Shown here piece by piece: positions 38,928-47,297 of a stretch of DNA of 64,000 nt. The stretch covers positions 983,501 to 1,047,500 of the forward strand of contig NZ_CP121110.1 of assembly GCF_029625315.1 (NCBI RefSeq). The letters run 5' to 3'. Below the pieces are notes generated by a model. The model was not told the DNA's origin. It saw nothing but the letters and a program-made list of their open reading frames with translations, and did no database searches. The stretch's first letter is position 1; each line of letters starts with the position of its first letter. Source of the DNA: Flavobacterium ginsengisoli (GTDB taxonomy: Bacteria; Bacteroidota; Bacteroidia; Flavobacteriales; Flavobacteriaceae). A program made the translations under genes and the position numbers.

Positions 38928-39833
38928 TTACATCTTCCTATTATCACTCATAACTTCAGATTTATTCTGCGCATATTCGTAACCTTGCTCCCACCATTCT
39001 TTCATCACTTCTTTATTAAAAATCAGCGCGTTATCTGTTAATTTTATTGGAGTGTAATATAAATTAAGTTTTACATCTTTAGTGTTTGCCATAAGTTTTC
39101 CTATAGCAATATCGTGTTTTTCGACTTGATCTAAAGCAATTCTGAACAAATCGATCATTAATGAAAACGGATTTTTTCCAATTACTGTTTTAGTGGTATT
39201 AACTTCTGTTTCCAATACAATCACATCTATTTCTGTCGCCCCACGGTTAATAGCTTCACGAATTGGAACCAAACTAGAAAATCCACCATCACCATATTCA
39301 AAGTTGTTTTTCTCAACCAAACTCATAAACGGAACATAATTACTCGAGATCCAAGACCATTCGCAAAACTCTTCATATGTGCAATCTTTTGCCAATTTGT
39401 ATTCTGATTCGTTTGTGGTAAAATTGGTTACCGTTACGACAACATCTGTCTTAAGTTTTTTTAGTTTATTAAAATCGGAAAGAGAAAAATTATTCTGAAT
39501 ATATTTCTTTAAACCTTTACTTTCTCCAAAAGTTCGTTTTCCTTTAAAAAACTGACGTATTACATTAAAGTGATTAATTGTCACAATATCGACTCCGTCT
39601 TTGGTTTTTACCACAAACGGACAAATGTTGAAGATACTCGACATCGTAACATTGGTGTATACAGAATGTATTTTTTTGATATGACCGAGAGCTAAGTGCG
39701 GAATTAATAAACTTCCTGTAGAAGTTCCTATAAACAAATCGTATTCATGTTTTTTTTCTTCTATTAAATACTGGGCAACACCGCCAGCAAATGCGCCTTT
39801 ACTGCCACCACCTGAAATAACCAATGCTCTCAT
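38928..39833 (-). CDS. Patatin-like phospholipase
   Basis: 301-residue serine hydrolase. The oxyanion motif is ALVISGGGSKGAFAGGVAQYL, the nucleophile elbow GTSTGS, and the catalytic Asp DGGFSS, all in the right order for the Ser-Asp dyad of patatins. No signal peptide, so probably cytoplasmic or membrane-associated. It lies 10 bases upstream of the HAD gene and may be cotranscribed with it. Confidence 0.92.
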   Translation of the reverse strand: MRALVISGGGSKGAFAGGVAQYLIEEKKHEYDLFIGTSTGSLLIPHLALGHIKKIHSVYTNVTMSSIFNICPFVVKTKDGVDIVTINHFNVIRQFFKGKRTFGESKGLKKYIQNNFSLSDFNKLKKLKTDVVVTVTNFTTNESEYKLAKDCTYEEFCEWSWISSNYVPFMSLVEKNNFEYGDGGFSSLVPIREAINRGATEIDVIVLETEVNTTKTVIGKNPFSLMIDLFRIALDQVEKHDIAIGKLMANTKDVKLNLYYTPIKLTDNALIFNKEVMKEWWEQGYEYAQNKSEVMSDNRKM

Positions 39834-39961
39834 AAATTGTAATGTAGGTTTTATTTTTTGGGATATTTTTTTTAGAGAATATAGAGAAAAGAAGCAAGAA
39901 CCAAGATTATTTTTTAAATCTTTTACCTTAAATCTTGCTTCTTCCCTCTTTCCACTCTAAT

Positions 39962-42015
39962 TTACTCTTTCAATAAACGATTTAATTGAAATTGCTCATC
40001 GGGTGTCAAATTAGGTAAAATTCTATTAAATGAAGCACGCATTTCAGGATTTTTTAACAGAAGTCTTATTGTATCTCTTCCAAATTTAGAAAACTGCCAC
40101 ATGTGATGTGTAGTAGCACTAACTAAATTACTCAAAACCTGATCGTTAATAATTTTAAAAGCAATCAATTTTTCTAAAGCATTTTGTCGTGTTGTAGCTT
40201 CATATTTTGTAGATGAAAATGCAATAAGTTCATTTGTCAAAGAATCTATATCACTATTGTAATTTGGCGTTGACAATACCAACGAAAGCCATAAAGTTCT
40301 TAAGTTATAATCGTTAAAACCGATCCATTTTTTAGATTTATCCAAATATTCTTTTCTATGATCGGGAAAGTTTCTCCACAGCCAATAAAGTGCTATTTCT
40401 TGGGTTTGATACGATTTATCATCCAAAAGCGTTTCGTAGTTTGTTCTAAAATCTTCTGGAATTTTAGTTAGAGATCCTGCTAAATTTTGACGAACATTAA
40501 TATTATTAGTCTGCAGTGCTAAAAGCAAAAGAGGCTTTTTTCTTCGTATTTTTCATTTTCTAATTGATCAACAACAGCTTCTTTTACAGATTGATACACA
40601 TCAGATTCTAAAGTACTTTTTAAGATATCTATTTTATCTTTTAAAGGTGTTTTTTTCAATTTATCGATTTCTAATCGCTTTTGAATTGTTTTGTTTTTAC
40701 TCAATAATGCATTTGCAGTTGGAGTATCAAAAACAGTTGATTCTAGCCATGTTTTTTGGAATTTATCCAAATCAGAAACTTTTTTAATTTCATCGAAAAA
40801 ATTCTGTGTATTTACCGTTTGATAAGCGTACTTATTCAGATAATTTTTAATTGCTTTTTTAAAGGCTTTATCTCCAATAGATTCATGTAACACAAACAAT
40901 GCCCAAGCCCCTTTTTCGTAAAATGTAAGCGAACTTGCTTTTGCATTTAAAACTGGAATCGTGTCAGTACGAGACGCAAACTTTATTTGCTGTGCTGTAT
41001 TGTATAGTTTAGAGTAAAAATAGTCATCTCCATAAATATCTTTTTCTGCAAGCAAAGCAAAATAAGTTGCAAATCCTTCCTGAAGCCAATGATGAGTGCT
41101 GCTTTCGGCTGTAATAAGATCTCCAAACCAATGATGTGCCAATTCGTGAGCATCTACATTTGTATAATTTCGATCACAAAAACCAATTGAATCTACTACA
41201 TAACGTGTTGCAAAAAGTGTTGAAGTAGTATTTTCCATTCCGGCATATAAAAAGTCTCTAACTGGAATCTGTCTATTAATTTTCCAAGGATATTTTACAC
41301 CAATTTCTTTTTCAAGGAAATCAAAAATTCGTTTCGAATAGCGATAAGTTGGTTCGAAACGATCAGCGTCTTTTGGTTCGTAATAATATTCTAAAGGTAT
41401 TCTGCTTCTAGATTTAAATTCTCTTTTATCATATTTCCCAATCGCCAGCATCAACAAATACGAACTCATTGGTTTTTCCATTATAAACTGCCAATGATTT
41501 AGATTTCCGTTGTTTGTTTTTTCCTTTAAAACTCCATTAGAAACTACCTGATACTCTTTATCATAAGTAATTCCTAAATTAAAAACTAGCTTTTCATTGA
41601 CATCATCAAAACTCGGAAACCAATTGCTAGTATATCTTCCTTGGCCTTGTGTCCAAATCTGCACTTCATCGTTTTCCATATCAACAAAATACAAGGCTTG
41701 TTTTGGTTTTACGCTATAATTAAAAGTTAGATGATTTTCTCCTTTTTTAAAAGGGAAAACCACTTTTAACTGTTTAGTGGTATTGATAAAAATGATTTCT
41801 TTTTCATTGATTTTCACATTCGAAAATTCCATGTTTTTAGCGTCAAGCGAAATAGTATCACAATCCTTTAAAACCTCAAATTGAAAATCGACAGCACCTG
41901 AAACTGTTTTTTCTTTTGAATTTAAAGACAATTGTCCTGAAACCGATTTAAAATCGACGAATTGTGTTTGTTGCGCAAAAAGAAAACTAGTGAATAATAA
42001 AAGAATGTATTTCAT
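39962..42015 (-). CDS. M1-family zinc aminopeptidase (one frameshift)
   Basis: Exported aminopeptidase: signal peptide MKYILLLFTSFLFAQQ; beta-sandwich domain to about 190; YAGMENTTSTLFA (the GxMEN exopeptidase motif); zinc site VDAHELAHHWFGD with the third ligand Glu 19 residues on (WLQEGFATYF). The C-terminal helical repeats follow a frame break in the T-run at 40536-40541 (one base short). Corrected length is 684 aa. The site is a homopolymer, not GCWGC. Confidence 0.92.
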
Positions 42016-42040
42016 TGAAACGTATTTGAAGGCGAAATCC

Positions 42041-42048
42041 CAAAGTTA
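42041..42048 (-). promoter_or_regulatory. TAnnTTTG promoter element of the M1 peptidase gene
   Basis: TAACTTTG on the minus strand, 25 bases before the ATG at 42015. Confidence 0.5.
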
Positions 42049-42109
42049 CAAAGGTTTCCTTTACAAATAGAACGAATTTTGTAAGTTTACCATATAAAAC
42101 TGCCAAATT

Positions 42110-42853
42110 GTGTCTACACCTCAAAAAGCCTTATTTAACTGGAGTAGCGGAAAAGATTCTGCTCTTGCTTTATATAAAATACTTCAAAATAAAGATTTTA
42201 AAATTGAATGTTTATTGACAAGCGTTAACAAGCAATATCAGCGTATTTCGATGCACGGAATTCGTCTTGAGTTATTGCAGAACCAAGCCGAAAGCATTGG
42301 AATTCCGTTAAAAATTCTTGAAGTTCCAGAAATGCCAACGATGGAAGTTTACGAACAAGTTATGACCAAAACTTTGACTGAGTTAAAACAAAACGGAATA
42401 CGTTATTCTATTTTTGGAGATATTTTTTTGGAAGATTTGCGTGAGTATCGTGAAAATCAATTGGCCAAAATTGGACTTAACGGAGTTTTTCCAATTTGGA
42501 AAATTCCAACTCAAGACTTAATTCAGGAATTTATTTCGCTAGGCTTCAAAACCATTGTGGTTTGTGTCAACGAAAAATATCTAGACAAAAGTTTTGTCGG
42601 AAGAGTTATCGATCAAGATTTTATAAATGATTTGCCTGAAAATGTAGATGTTTGCGGAGAAAACGGTGAATTTCATACCTTTACTTTCGACGGTCCTATA
42701 TTTTCAAAACCAATTGATTTTGAAATTGGTGAAATTGTGTATCGAAAATATGAAAAACCAGAAAAGGAAGATTCGTCTAACAAAGCCTGCGATACCAATG
42801 ATGAAACCGCTTTTGATTTTGGATTTTGGTATTGTGATTTAATCAAAAAATAA
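42110..42853 (+). CDS. Dph6-related ATP pyrophosphatase
   Basis: 247 residues from a GTG start. PP-loop ATPase: KALFNWSSGKDSALALYKIL (SGGKDS-type loop), LLTSVNKQYQRISMHGIRLELLQNQAESIGIPL, YSIFGDIFLEDLREYRENQL and GVFPIWKIPTQDLIQEFISLGFKTIVVCVN. The pattern is that of diphthine-ammonia ligase, but bacteria lack diphthamide, so the substrate is unknown. The stop codon abuts the ATG of the next gene, so translation is coupled. Confidence 0.85.
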   Translation: MSTPQKALFNWSSGKDSALALYKILQNKDFKIECLLTSVNKQYQRISMHGIRLELLQNQAESIGIPLKILEVPEMPTMEVYEQVMTKTLTELKQNGIRYSIFGDIFLEDLREYRENQLAKIGLNGVFPIWKIPTQDLIQEFISLGFKTIVVCVNEKYLDKSFVGRVIDQDFINDLPENVDVCGENGEFHTFTFDGPIFSKPIDFEIGEIVYRKYEKPEKEDSSNKACDTNDETAFDFGFWYCDLIKK

Positions 42854-43235
42854 ATGAAGTTCTTGTATAATCTCATCTTTTTAATTCTAGTTTCTTTCTT
42901 TTTGCAAAGTCTGCTTAGTTAGCAGATGCAAAAGGCCCCAAATTAGTGGCTATGTTTACGATGCAGAAACAAAACAGCCTATCGAAAATTGTAAAGTTGG
43001 CGAGACTTCAAGTCAATCAAACGGTTATTTTTTATTAGCTGAAAAGCGTTATCGTCAATTTACACTTTTTGGTTTCGAAGCACCAACTTTGGCAGTGAAT
43101 GAAGCGATTAAAAAAGAAGGTTACGAATCTCAAAATATTCAATTTATGCGACCTTTTGGCGGTGGCATGAAAAAAGGAGCTTTTTATAGCGCAGACACCA
43201 TTTACATCAAGAAAAACATTTTAAAAACAAACTAA
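42854..43235 (+). CDS. Carboxypeptidase-regulatory-like lipoprotein (one frameshift)
   Basis: A gene hidden by a frame break. MKFLYNLIFLILVSFFLQSC is a signal sequence with a lipobox-like Cys. After correcting the extra T at 42910 (CAAAG[T]CTGCTT, expected CAAAGCTGCTT) the frame runs on as VSRCKRPQISGYVYDAETKQPIENCKVGETSSQSNGYFLLAEKR, a typical carboxypeptidase-regulatory-like beta-sandwich, to TAA at 43233-43235, giving 126 aa. It lies between the Dph6-like gene and the HEAGH protein with no gap, so the three probably form an operon. Confidence 0.78.
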
Positions 43236-43236
43236 C

Positions 43237-43740
43237 ATGGCTTTTAAAGAAAATGATGAAGTAAAAAAAGTAGTATTCTTTTTGAAAGAAATTGGTATTG
43301 AAATTATTGAAAAAAAGCTTGGAGAAACCTTTTTACCTGGTTTAGATTTAGGACCTAATTGTATTTATATCGATTATGAAAAATTGCTATATCCAGGAGA
43401 TATTTTACATGAAGCGGGTCATCTTGCGGTAACAATTCCTACGGAAAGAAAACTGGTTGGGTCAGATCAAATCTCTAAAGACTGGCCAACTCAAGGTGAC
43501 GAGATTGCGGCTATTTTATGGTCGTACGCTGCATTGCATCATTTACAATTTCCTGCTGAATTTGTATTCCATCCACACGGGTATAAAGGGAGTTCTGAAT
43601 GGTTTATCACAAATTTTACTTCGGGAAATTATATCGGATTGCCGCTTTTAGAATGGATGGAATTATGTCTTGGAAATGAAAAAGCTGAAAAAGAACAAAA
43701 AATGCCTTTTCCAGCTATGCAAAAATGGATTCGAGATTAA
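43237..43740 (+). CDS. HEAGH-motif protein of unknown function
   Basis: 167-residue cytosolic protein. LLYPGDILHEAGHLAVTIP carries an HExxH zinc motif (about residues 58-62) preceded by a helix, as in small zincins. A downstream GDEIAAILWSYAALHH could add a ligand. No signal peptide. I know no named family. It could be a metallopeptidase-like enzyme or a non-catalytic zincin fold. Cotranscribed with the lipoprotein above (1-base gap). Confidence 0.72.
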   Translation: MAFKENDEVKKVVFFLKEIGIEIIEKKLGETFLPGLDLGPNCIYIDYEKLLYPGDILHEAGHLAVTIPTERKLVGSDQISKDWPTQGDEIAAILWSYAALHHLQFPAEFVFHPHGYKGSSEWFITNFTSGNYIGLPLLEWMELCLGNEKAEKEQKMPFPAMQKWIRD

Positions 43741-43742
43741 CA

Positions 43743-44144
43743 TTAAGTCGATTGATCGACAAAAGTTTTAAGGAACCATTTATTATCTTTCAATTCAAAA
43801 ACATAGTCAATATAAATTCCGCTATCTAGCCCGCGCTCTTCAAGAGTAGCTTTGCTTTTCTTTACTGATAATGTACGTTTTAAATATTTCTCATCAGCCT
43901 TATTATTGAGACGAAGAACTTTATATTTCTCTTTTGTCATTGTGTAATCTAACAATTCAAAATCTTCATTGTTTGCCTTGTATTTTAAAGGAAAAATAAC
44001 TCTGCTGATTTGAAACTTTTGATCTTCATTGAATTTTTTAAAGAAGACATTAAAATCTTCTGCAACCGTTTTTGTATCCTGAGCGTAAATTGTAGAACTT
44101 AAACTCATTGCAAAAACAAACATTATAAAAAAATACTTTTTCAT
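43743..44144 (-). CDS. Secreted DUF4348-like protein
   Basis: 133 residues with signal peptide (MKKYFFIMFVFAMSLSSTIYAQ). The mature part, EDFNVFFKKFNEDQKFQISRVIFPLKY ... DYVFELKDNKWFLKTFVDQST, fits DUF4348, a Bacteroidota periplasmic family with an NTF2-like look. It overlaps the DUF1697 gene by one base (stop and start share position 44144), so they are coupled. Function unknown. Confidence 0.7.
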   Translation of the reverse strand: MKKYFFIMFVFAMSLSSTIYAQDTKTVAEDFNVFFKKFNEDQKFQISRVIFPLKYKANNEDFELLDYTMTKEKYKVLRLNNKADEKYLKRTLSVKKSKATLEERGLDSGIYIDYVFELKDNKWFLKTFVDQST

Positions 44145-44683
44145 TATTCTTCGTACATTTTAAGCAAATTTGTAACTGTATTCCAGTTTCGAATTGTTGC
44201 TGTTACATTTAATTTTTTCTCGATGTATTTTTGATCAAAACGTGTTTTTCCTGCACCAACGGCATATTTAATAAAAATCCTATTTTCATCAATACTTGCT
44301 TCGTCTGGTTTAAACTGACTGATTTTCAAATCGTTTATACTTTCCTTTTTTAATGCCATTGAGACAAAAGCAACATAAAGTTTTTTTGTATCAAGATCTT
44401 TCTCTTTTAAGAATGCATTATTAGCAAAACAAGATTGCAGATTTTCTTTAGTGATCATTACAACAGGAACTTCATGACCAAAAACCTTAAAGATTTCCTG
44501 TTTGATCATAAAACCAACTTTTGAAGCTTCTTCTTCGCTGTCTACAAAGACATTACCAGATTGCAGATACGTTCGAACATTTAAAAAACCAAGATTCTCC
44601 AGCATTGCTTTCAAAGCTTCCATTTTCATCATATTATGTCCAGAAACATTAATGCCTCGTAAAAGCGCTAAATGTGTTTTCAT
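44144..44683 (-). CDS. DUF1697 protein
   Basis: 179 residues. HLALLRGINVSGHNMMKMEALKAMLENLGFLNVRTYLQSGNVFVDS is the diagnostic DUF1697 start, and the end (KTRFDQKYIEKKLNVTATIRNWNTVTNLLKMYEE) fits too. Cytosolic, two-layer alpha/beta repeat; biochemical role unknown. It is first of a two-gene unit with the DUF4348-like gene. Confidence 0.9.
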   Translation of the reverse strand: MKTHLALLRGINVSGHNMMKMEALKAMLENLGFLNVRTYLQSGNVFVDSEEEASKVGFMIKQEIFKVFGHEVPVVMITKENLQSCFANNAFLKEKDLDTKKLYVAFVSMALKKESINDLKISQFKPDEASIDENRIFIKYAVGAGKTRFDQKYIEKKLNVTATIRNWNTVTNLLKMYEE

Positions 44684-44716
44684 TTCTTTCTAATTTTTAT
44701 TCAAAGATAAAAAACA

Positions 44717-46486
44717 CTATTCATCTTCTTCACTGATTTCAATGCCAAACTTTACTAAAAAGTCGTTAAACTTTTGTTTATACTTTCTTTGTGCCTCTTC
44801 TACAATTTCATCTGCATCTTCGTTAGATTCTATTGCTTCTAGATTAAATTGATTTTCAACCCAATCTTTAAATTCTTCTTTGTTTTCGCTTTCTTCATAA
44901 TATTCCTCATCTTGATAGAAATACGCTTTATCAAAGTCAACAGAAATTTCAGTGTCAAGAGTCAGAAGCTGAATCAATTTCTTAGTATTTTCTGCCACAA
45001 TATGAACGCCGCCTTCGTCTCCAAAAACTACAATTGGACAATTATTCAAATCTTCATCAATAAGCCAATATGCATACGAACTTCCTGAACCATTTGCACC
45101 CGCAAATTCGATAAAACTATTATAAAATTCTTCTTCCTCAGACCAAGTTTTTATTCCTGTTTTATCATTAGTAATAGTAAGCCCAAAACATTCAGAATAC
45201 GTTTCTACTCCATATTCTTGTTCAAATTCATAGAGTTTTACTAAATCTTCGGGCAATTTATAATGACCAAATTGAACTGCAAATTCTTCTAATGAAAAAC
45301 TGTTGTCATAGTCTGCATATTCTCTTTCATCTTCGTCGTCATTTTCGTCTTCGACTTCCGGAGTTGTTAATATTTCAAAAGTTTTCATGACAGCATTTTT
45401 TACGCAGAAAAATTCAATTCCTTGCGCATTTTCATCATTCATCCATTGGTATTTTGGATCTCCATTTTCATCAAGATATTCCAGAATAATCATAATTTCT
45501 TCATCATCATGGCACCATAAAGCACGCATTCTGATATTAAAACCATTCGAAATTTCTTCAGAAATCTGACTGTATTTTTTCCCTTCATAATCAAAAGGAA
45601 CAAACAAATAAGTTATTCCCGAAATATGTCTAACGATTTTTCCGTTTTCCTTTAATTCCTCATTATCAGATAAAACTTCAATTATATTAATAAACTGATT
45701 ACGGAAATCAGCATAAGAATATTTCTCTTTTTTATCGTAATCTAAAATTGAAAGTCCTTCTTTAAAAACATCTAAATAATTGTTTCCTAATATTTCGGTG
45801 CCATAACTTGAAAACTCAAGAAAAGCATCGTCTACAATATCTGACAGTTTATGCGTTGACGGTAAATAATTCTCAACAGTAATAATAGATCCGTCCGTGT
45901 CTTGAACATTACTGCAAATCAAAATATCGGGCCTTCCCGCACTTATAATTGCTTGAACATCTGTAAAACGTTCAAAATGAAGTAACATATCATCAGTATA
46001 AATTAACCACGCAATAAGATCTCCTTTTACAAAAAGCTCTCCATGATTATACTCTCCAACAAGTGTATCACACTGCAAACCGCCGCCTAAATAATGAACA
46101 CTGCCAAACAAATTAATATTGACTGTAGTTGTTTTTCCTAAAACAATTAAAGCAGGAGAATTGTCTGTATCATAAGAACTAATCAATTTTGAAACCATTA
46201 GATTTCCTTTAAAAATAAATCCTAAGATGAAAATATGAGAATGTTCTTCCGTGCTAAAATCCATTTCAAATAAATCCATTTCTACATCGTCTTCTGCTAA
46301 TAGAAATATAGGATTTTCTTCATAATCAGGAAAACGCCAAGTGTCTTCAAAAACATTATAAATTTTCTGATTTTTGAAATCGATTAAATCTCCAATAATA
46401 TTGTGCGCTTCGTGTCGGTTAATTACTTTGAATGTAATACCAGAAAACACCATAGTTTCAAAAGGAACTTTTTCTTCTTTAATCAT
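44717..46486 (-). CDS. Large acidic protein with SMI1/KNR4-like C-terminus
   Basis: 589 residues, strongly acidic (EDENDDEDEREYADYD, YFYQDEEYYEESENKEEF). The N-terminal half contains a beta-helix-like stretch (FIFKGNLMVSKLISS, LIVLGKTTTVNINLFGSVHYLGGGLQCDTLVGEYNHGELFVKGDLIAWL). The C-terminal half (LPEDLVKLYEFEQEYG ... GSGSSYAYWLI ... PIVVFGDEGGVHIVAENTKKLIQLL) resembles SUKH/SMI1-KNR4 domains of bacterial immunity proteins. No toxin gene is adjacent. Function unknown. Confidence 0.65.
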   Translation of the reverse strand: MIKEEKVPFETMVFSGITFKVINRHEAHNIIGDLIDFKNQKIYNVFEDTWRFPDYEENPIFLLAEDDVEMDLFEMDFSTEEHSHIFILGFIFKGNLMVSKLISSYDTDNSPALIVLGKTTTVNINLFGSVHYLGGGLQCDTLVGEYNHGELFVKGDLIAWLIYTDDMLLHFERFTDVQAIISAGRPDILICSNVQDTDGSIITVENYLPSTHKLSDIVDDAFLEFSSYGTEILGNNYLDVFKEGLSILDYDKKEKYSYADFRNQFINIIEVLSDNEELKENGKIVRHISGITYLFVPFDYEGKKYSQISEEISNGFNIRMRALWCHDDEEIMIILEYLDENGDPKYQWMNDENAQGIEFFCVKNAVMKTFEILTTPEVEDENDDEDEREYADYDNSFSLEEFAVQFGHYKLPEDLVKLYEFEQEYGVETYSECFGLTITNDKTGIKTWSEEEEFYNSFIEFAGANGSGSSYAYWLIDEDLNNCPIVVFGDEGGVHIVAENTKKLIQLLTLDTEISVDFDKAYFYQDEEYYEESENKEEFKDWVENQFNLEAIESNEDADEIVEEAQRKYKQKFNDFLVKFGIEISEEDE

Positions 46487-46515
46487 AATTTGGGCTTATA
46501 ATTTAAATGTTTGAA

Positions 46516-46523
46516 CAAATCTA
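46516..46523 (-). promoter_or_regulatory. TAnnTTTG promoter element
   Basis: TAGATTTG on the minus strand, 29 bases before the ATG at 46486. Confidence 0.45.
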
Positions 46524-46572
46524 GCAATTATCTTTTTTTATTAAAATTTTACTGACGATAAAAAAATAAAAA

Positions 46573-46592
46573 CTCCGTTAAAAACGGAGCTT
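46573..46592 (-). terminator. Terminator of the lipocalin-like gene
   Basis: CTCCGTT / AACGGAG stem with a short A loop and A/T-rich flanks, 28 bases after the stop at 46621. Confidence 0.6.
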
Positions 46593-46620
46593 TAAAATTG
46601 AATTAGTAAGCATTTAAAAA

Positions 46621-47040
46621 TTATTTCTTATCGTATACCAATAATGGTCCGTCACATATGCTCCAAGTACTATACAAACTTCCAATATCGTTAATAATAT
46701 ATAGATTCTCCTTTAACGCAGTACAAGAACCAATTATATCACTTTGAGCACTATAACTTAACTCAAACTTTGTTTGATCTGTCGTTTTCATTACAGAATA
46801 AGTTCCTGAAATGGTTGTAGTTTTTCCATCTCTTTTTCTTGTTTTAGAAAATGTGTTATTAGAATTAAAAATATAAGATTCCTCCCATTCTAAAATATCT
46901 ATAGAATTTGCCGCAGGATTATTACTGCCCATTCTTATTAAAGTCCATTTACCAATATAACTTTCAGATGATTTGTCGTCGCTGTCAGAACAGGAAATAA
47001 GAGAAATGAGCATTACAATTAAAAGTCCATTTTTTTTCAT
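46621..47040 (-). CDS. Lipocalin-like lipoprotein
   Basis: 139 residues. Lipobox LISLISC (Cys at about 17), then GKWTLIRMGSNNP and repeated beta strands (YIFNSNNTFSKTRKRDGKTTTISGTYSV), as in short lipocalin-like Bacteroidota lipoproteins. Ligand unknown. Monocistronic, with its own terminator. Confidence 0.7.
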   Translation of the reverse strand: MKKNGLLIVMLISLISCSDSDDKSSESYIGKWTLIRMGSNNPAANSIDILEWEESYIFNSNNTFSKTRKRDGKTTTISGTYSVMKTTDQTKFELSYSAQSDIIGSCTALKENLYIINDIGSLYSTWSICDGPLLVYDKK

Positions 47041-47297
47041 ATTTATAGTTTTTGATGGTTAACTATTAATAAGAGTTTACTTGCTTAAAATAGTTGCGCC
47101 TTTATTTTACAGCTTAACGATAACTTAATATTCAAAGACTTGAAAGCAACAATTCATTTTCAAAATTCCTAATTAAAATCTATCTTCGCTTTTCTAAATA
47201 AAAAAGAGTCAAAAAGAAAGAAATATTGAATATACTTTCTCTTTTTGCTTTCTTCTTAACTCTTTTATTCTTGGCTCTATAAAATCTAAATTTTCGA

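Noticed and set aside
38917..38947. Longer start of the HAD protein
   Set aside because: The extra residues overlap the patatin gene and precede the canonical DxDDT opening.
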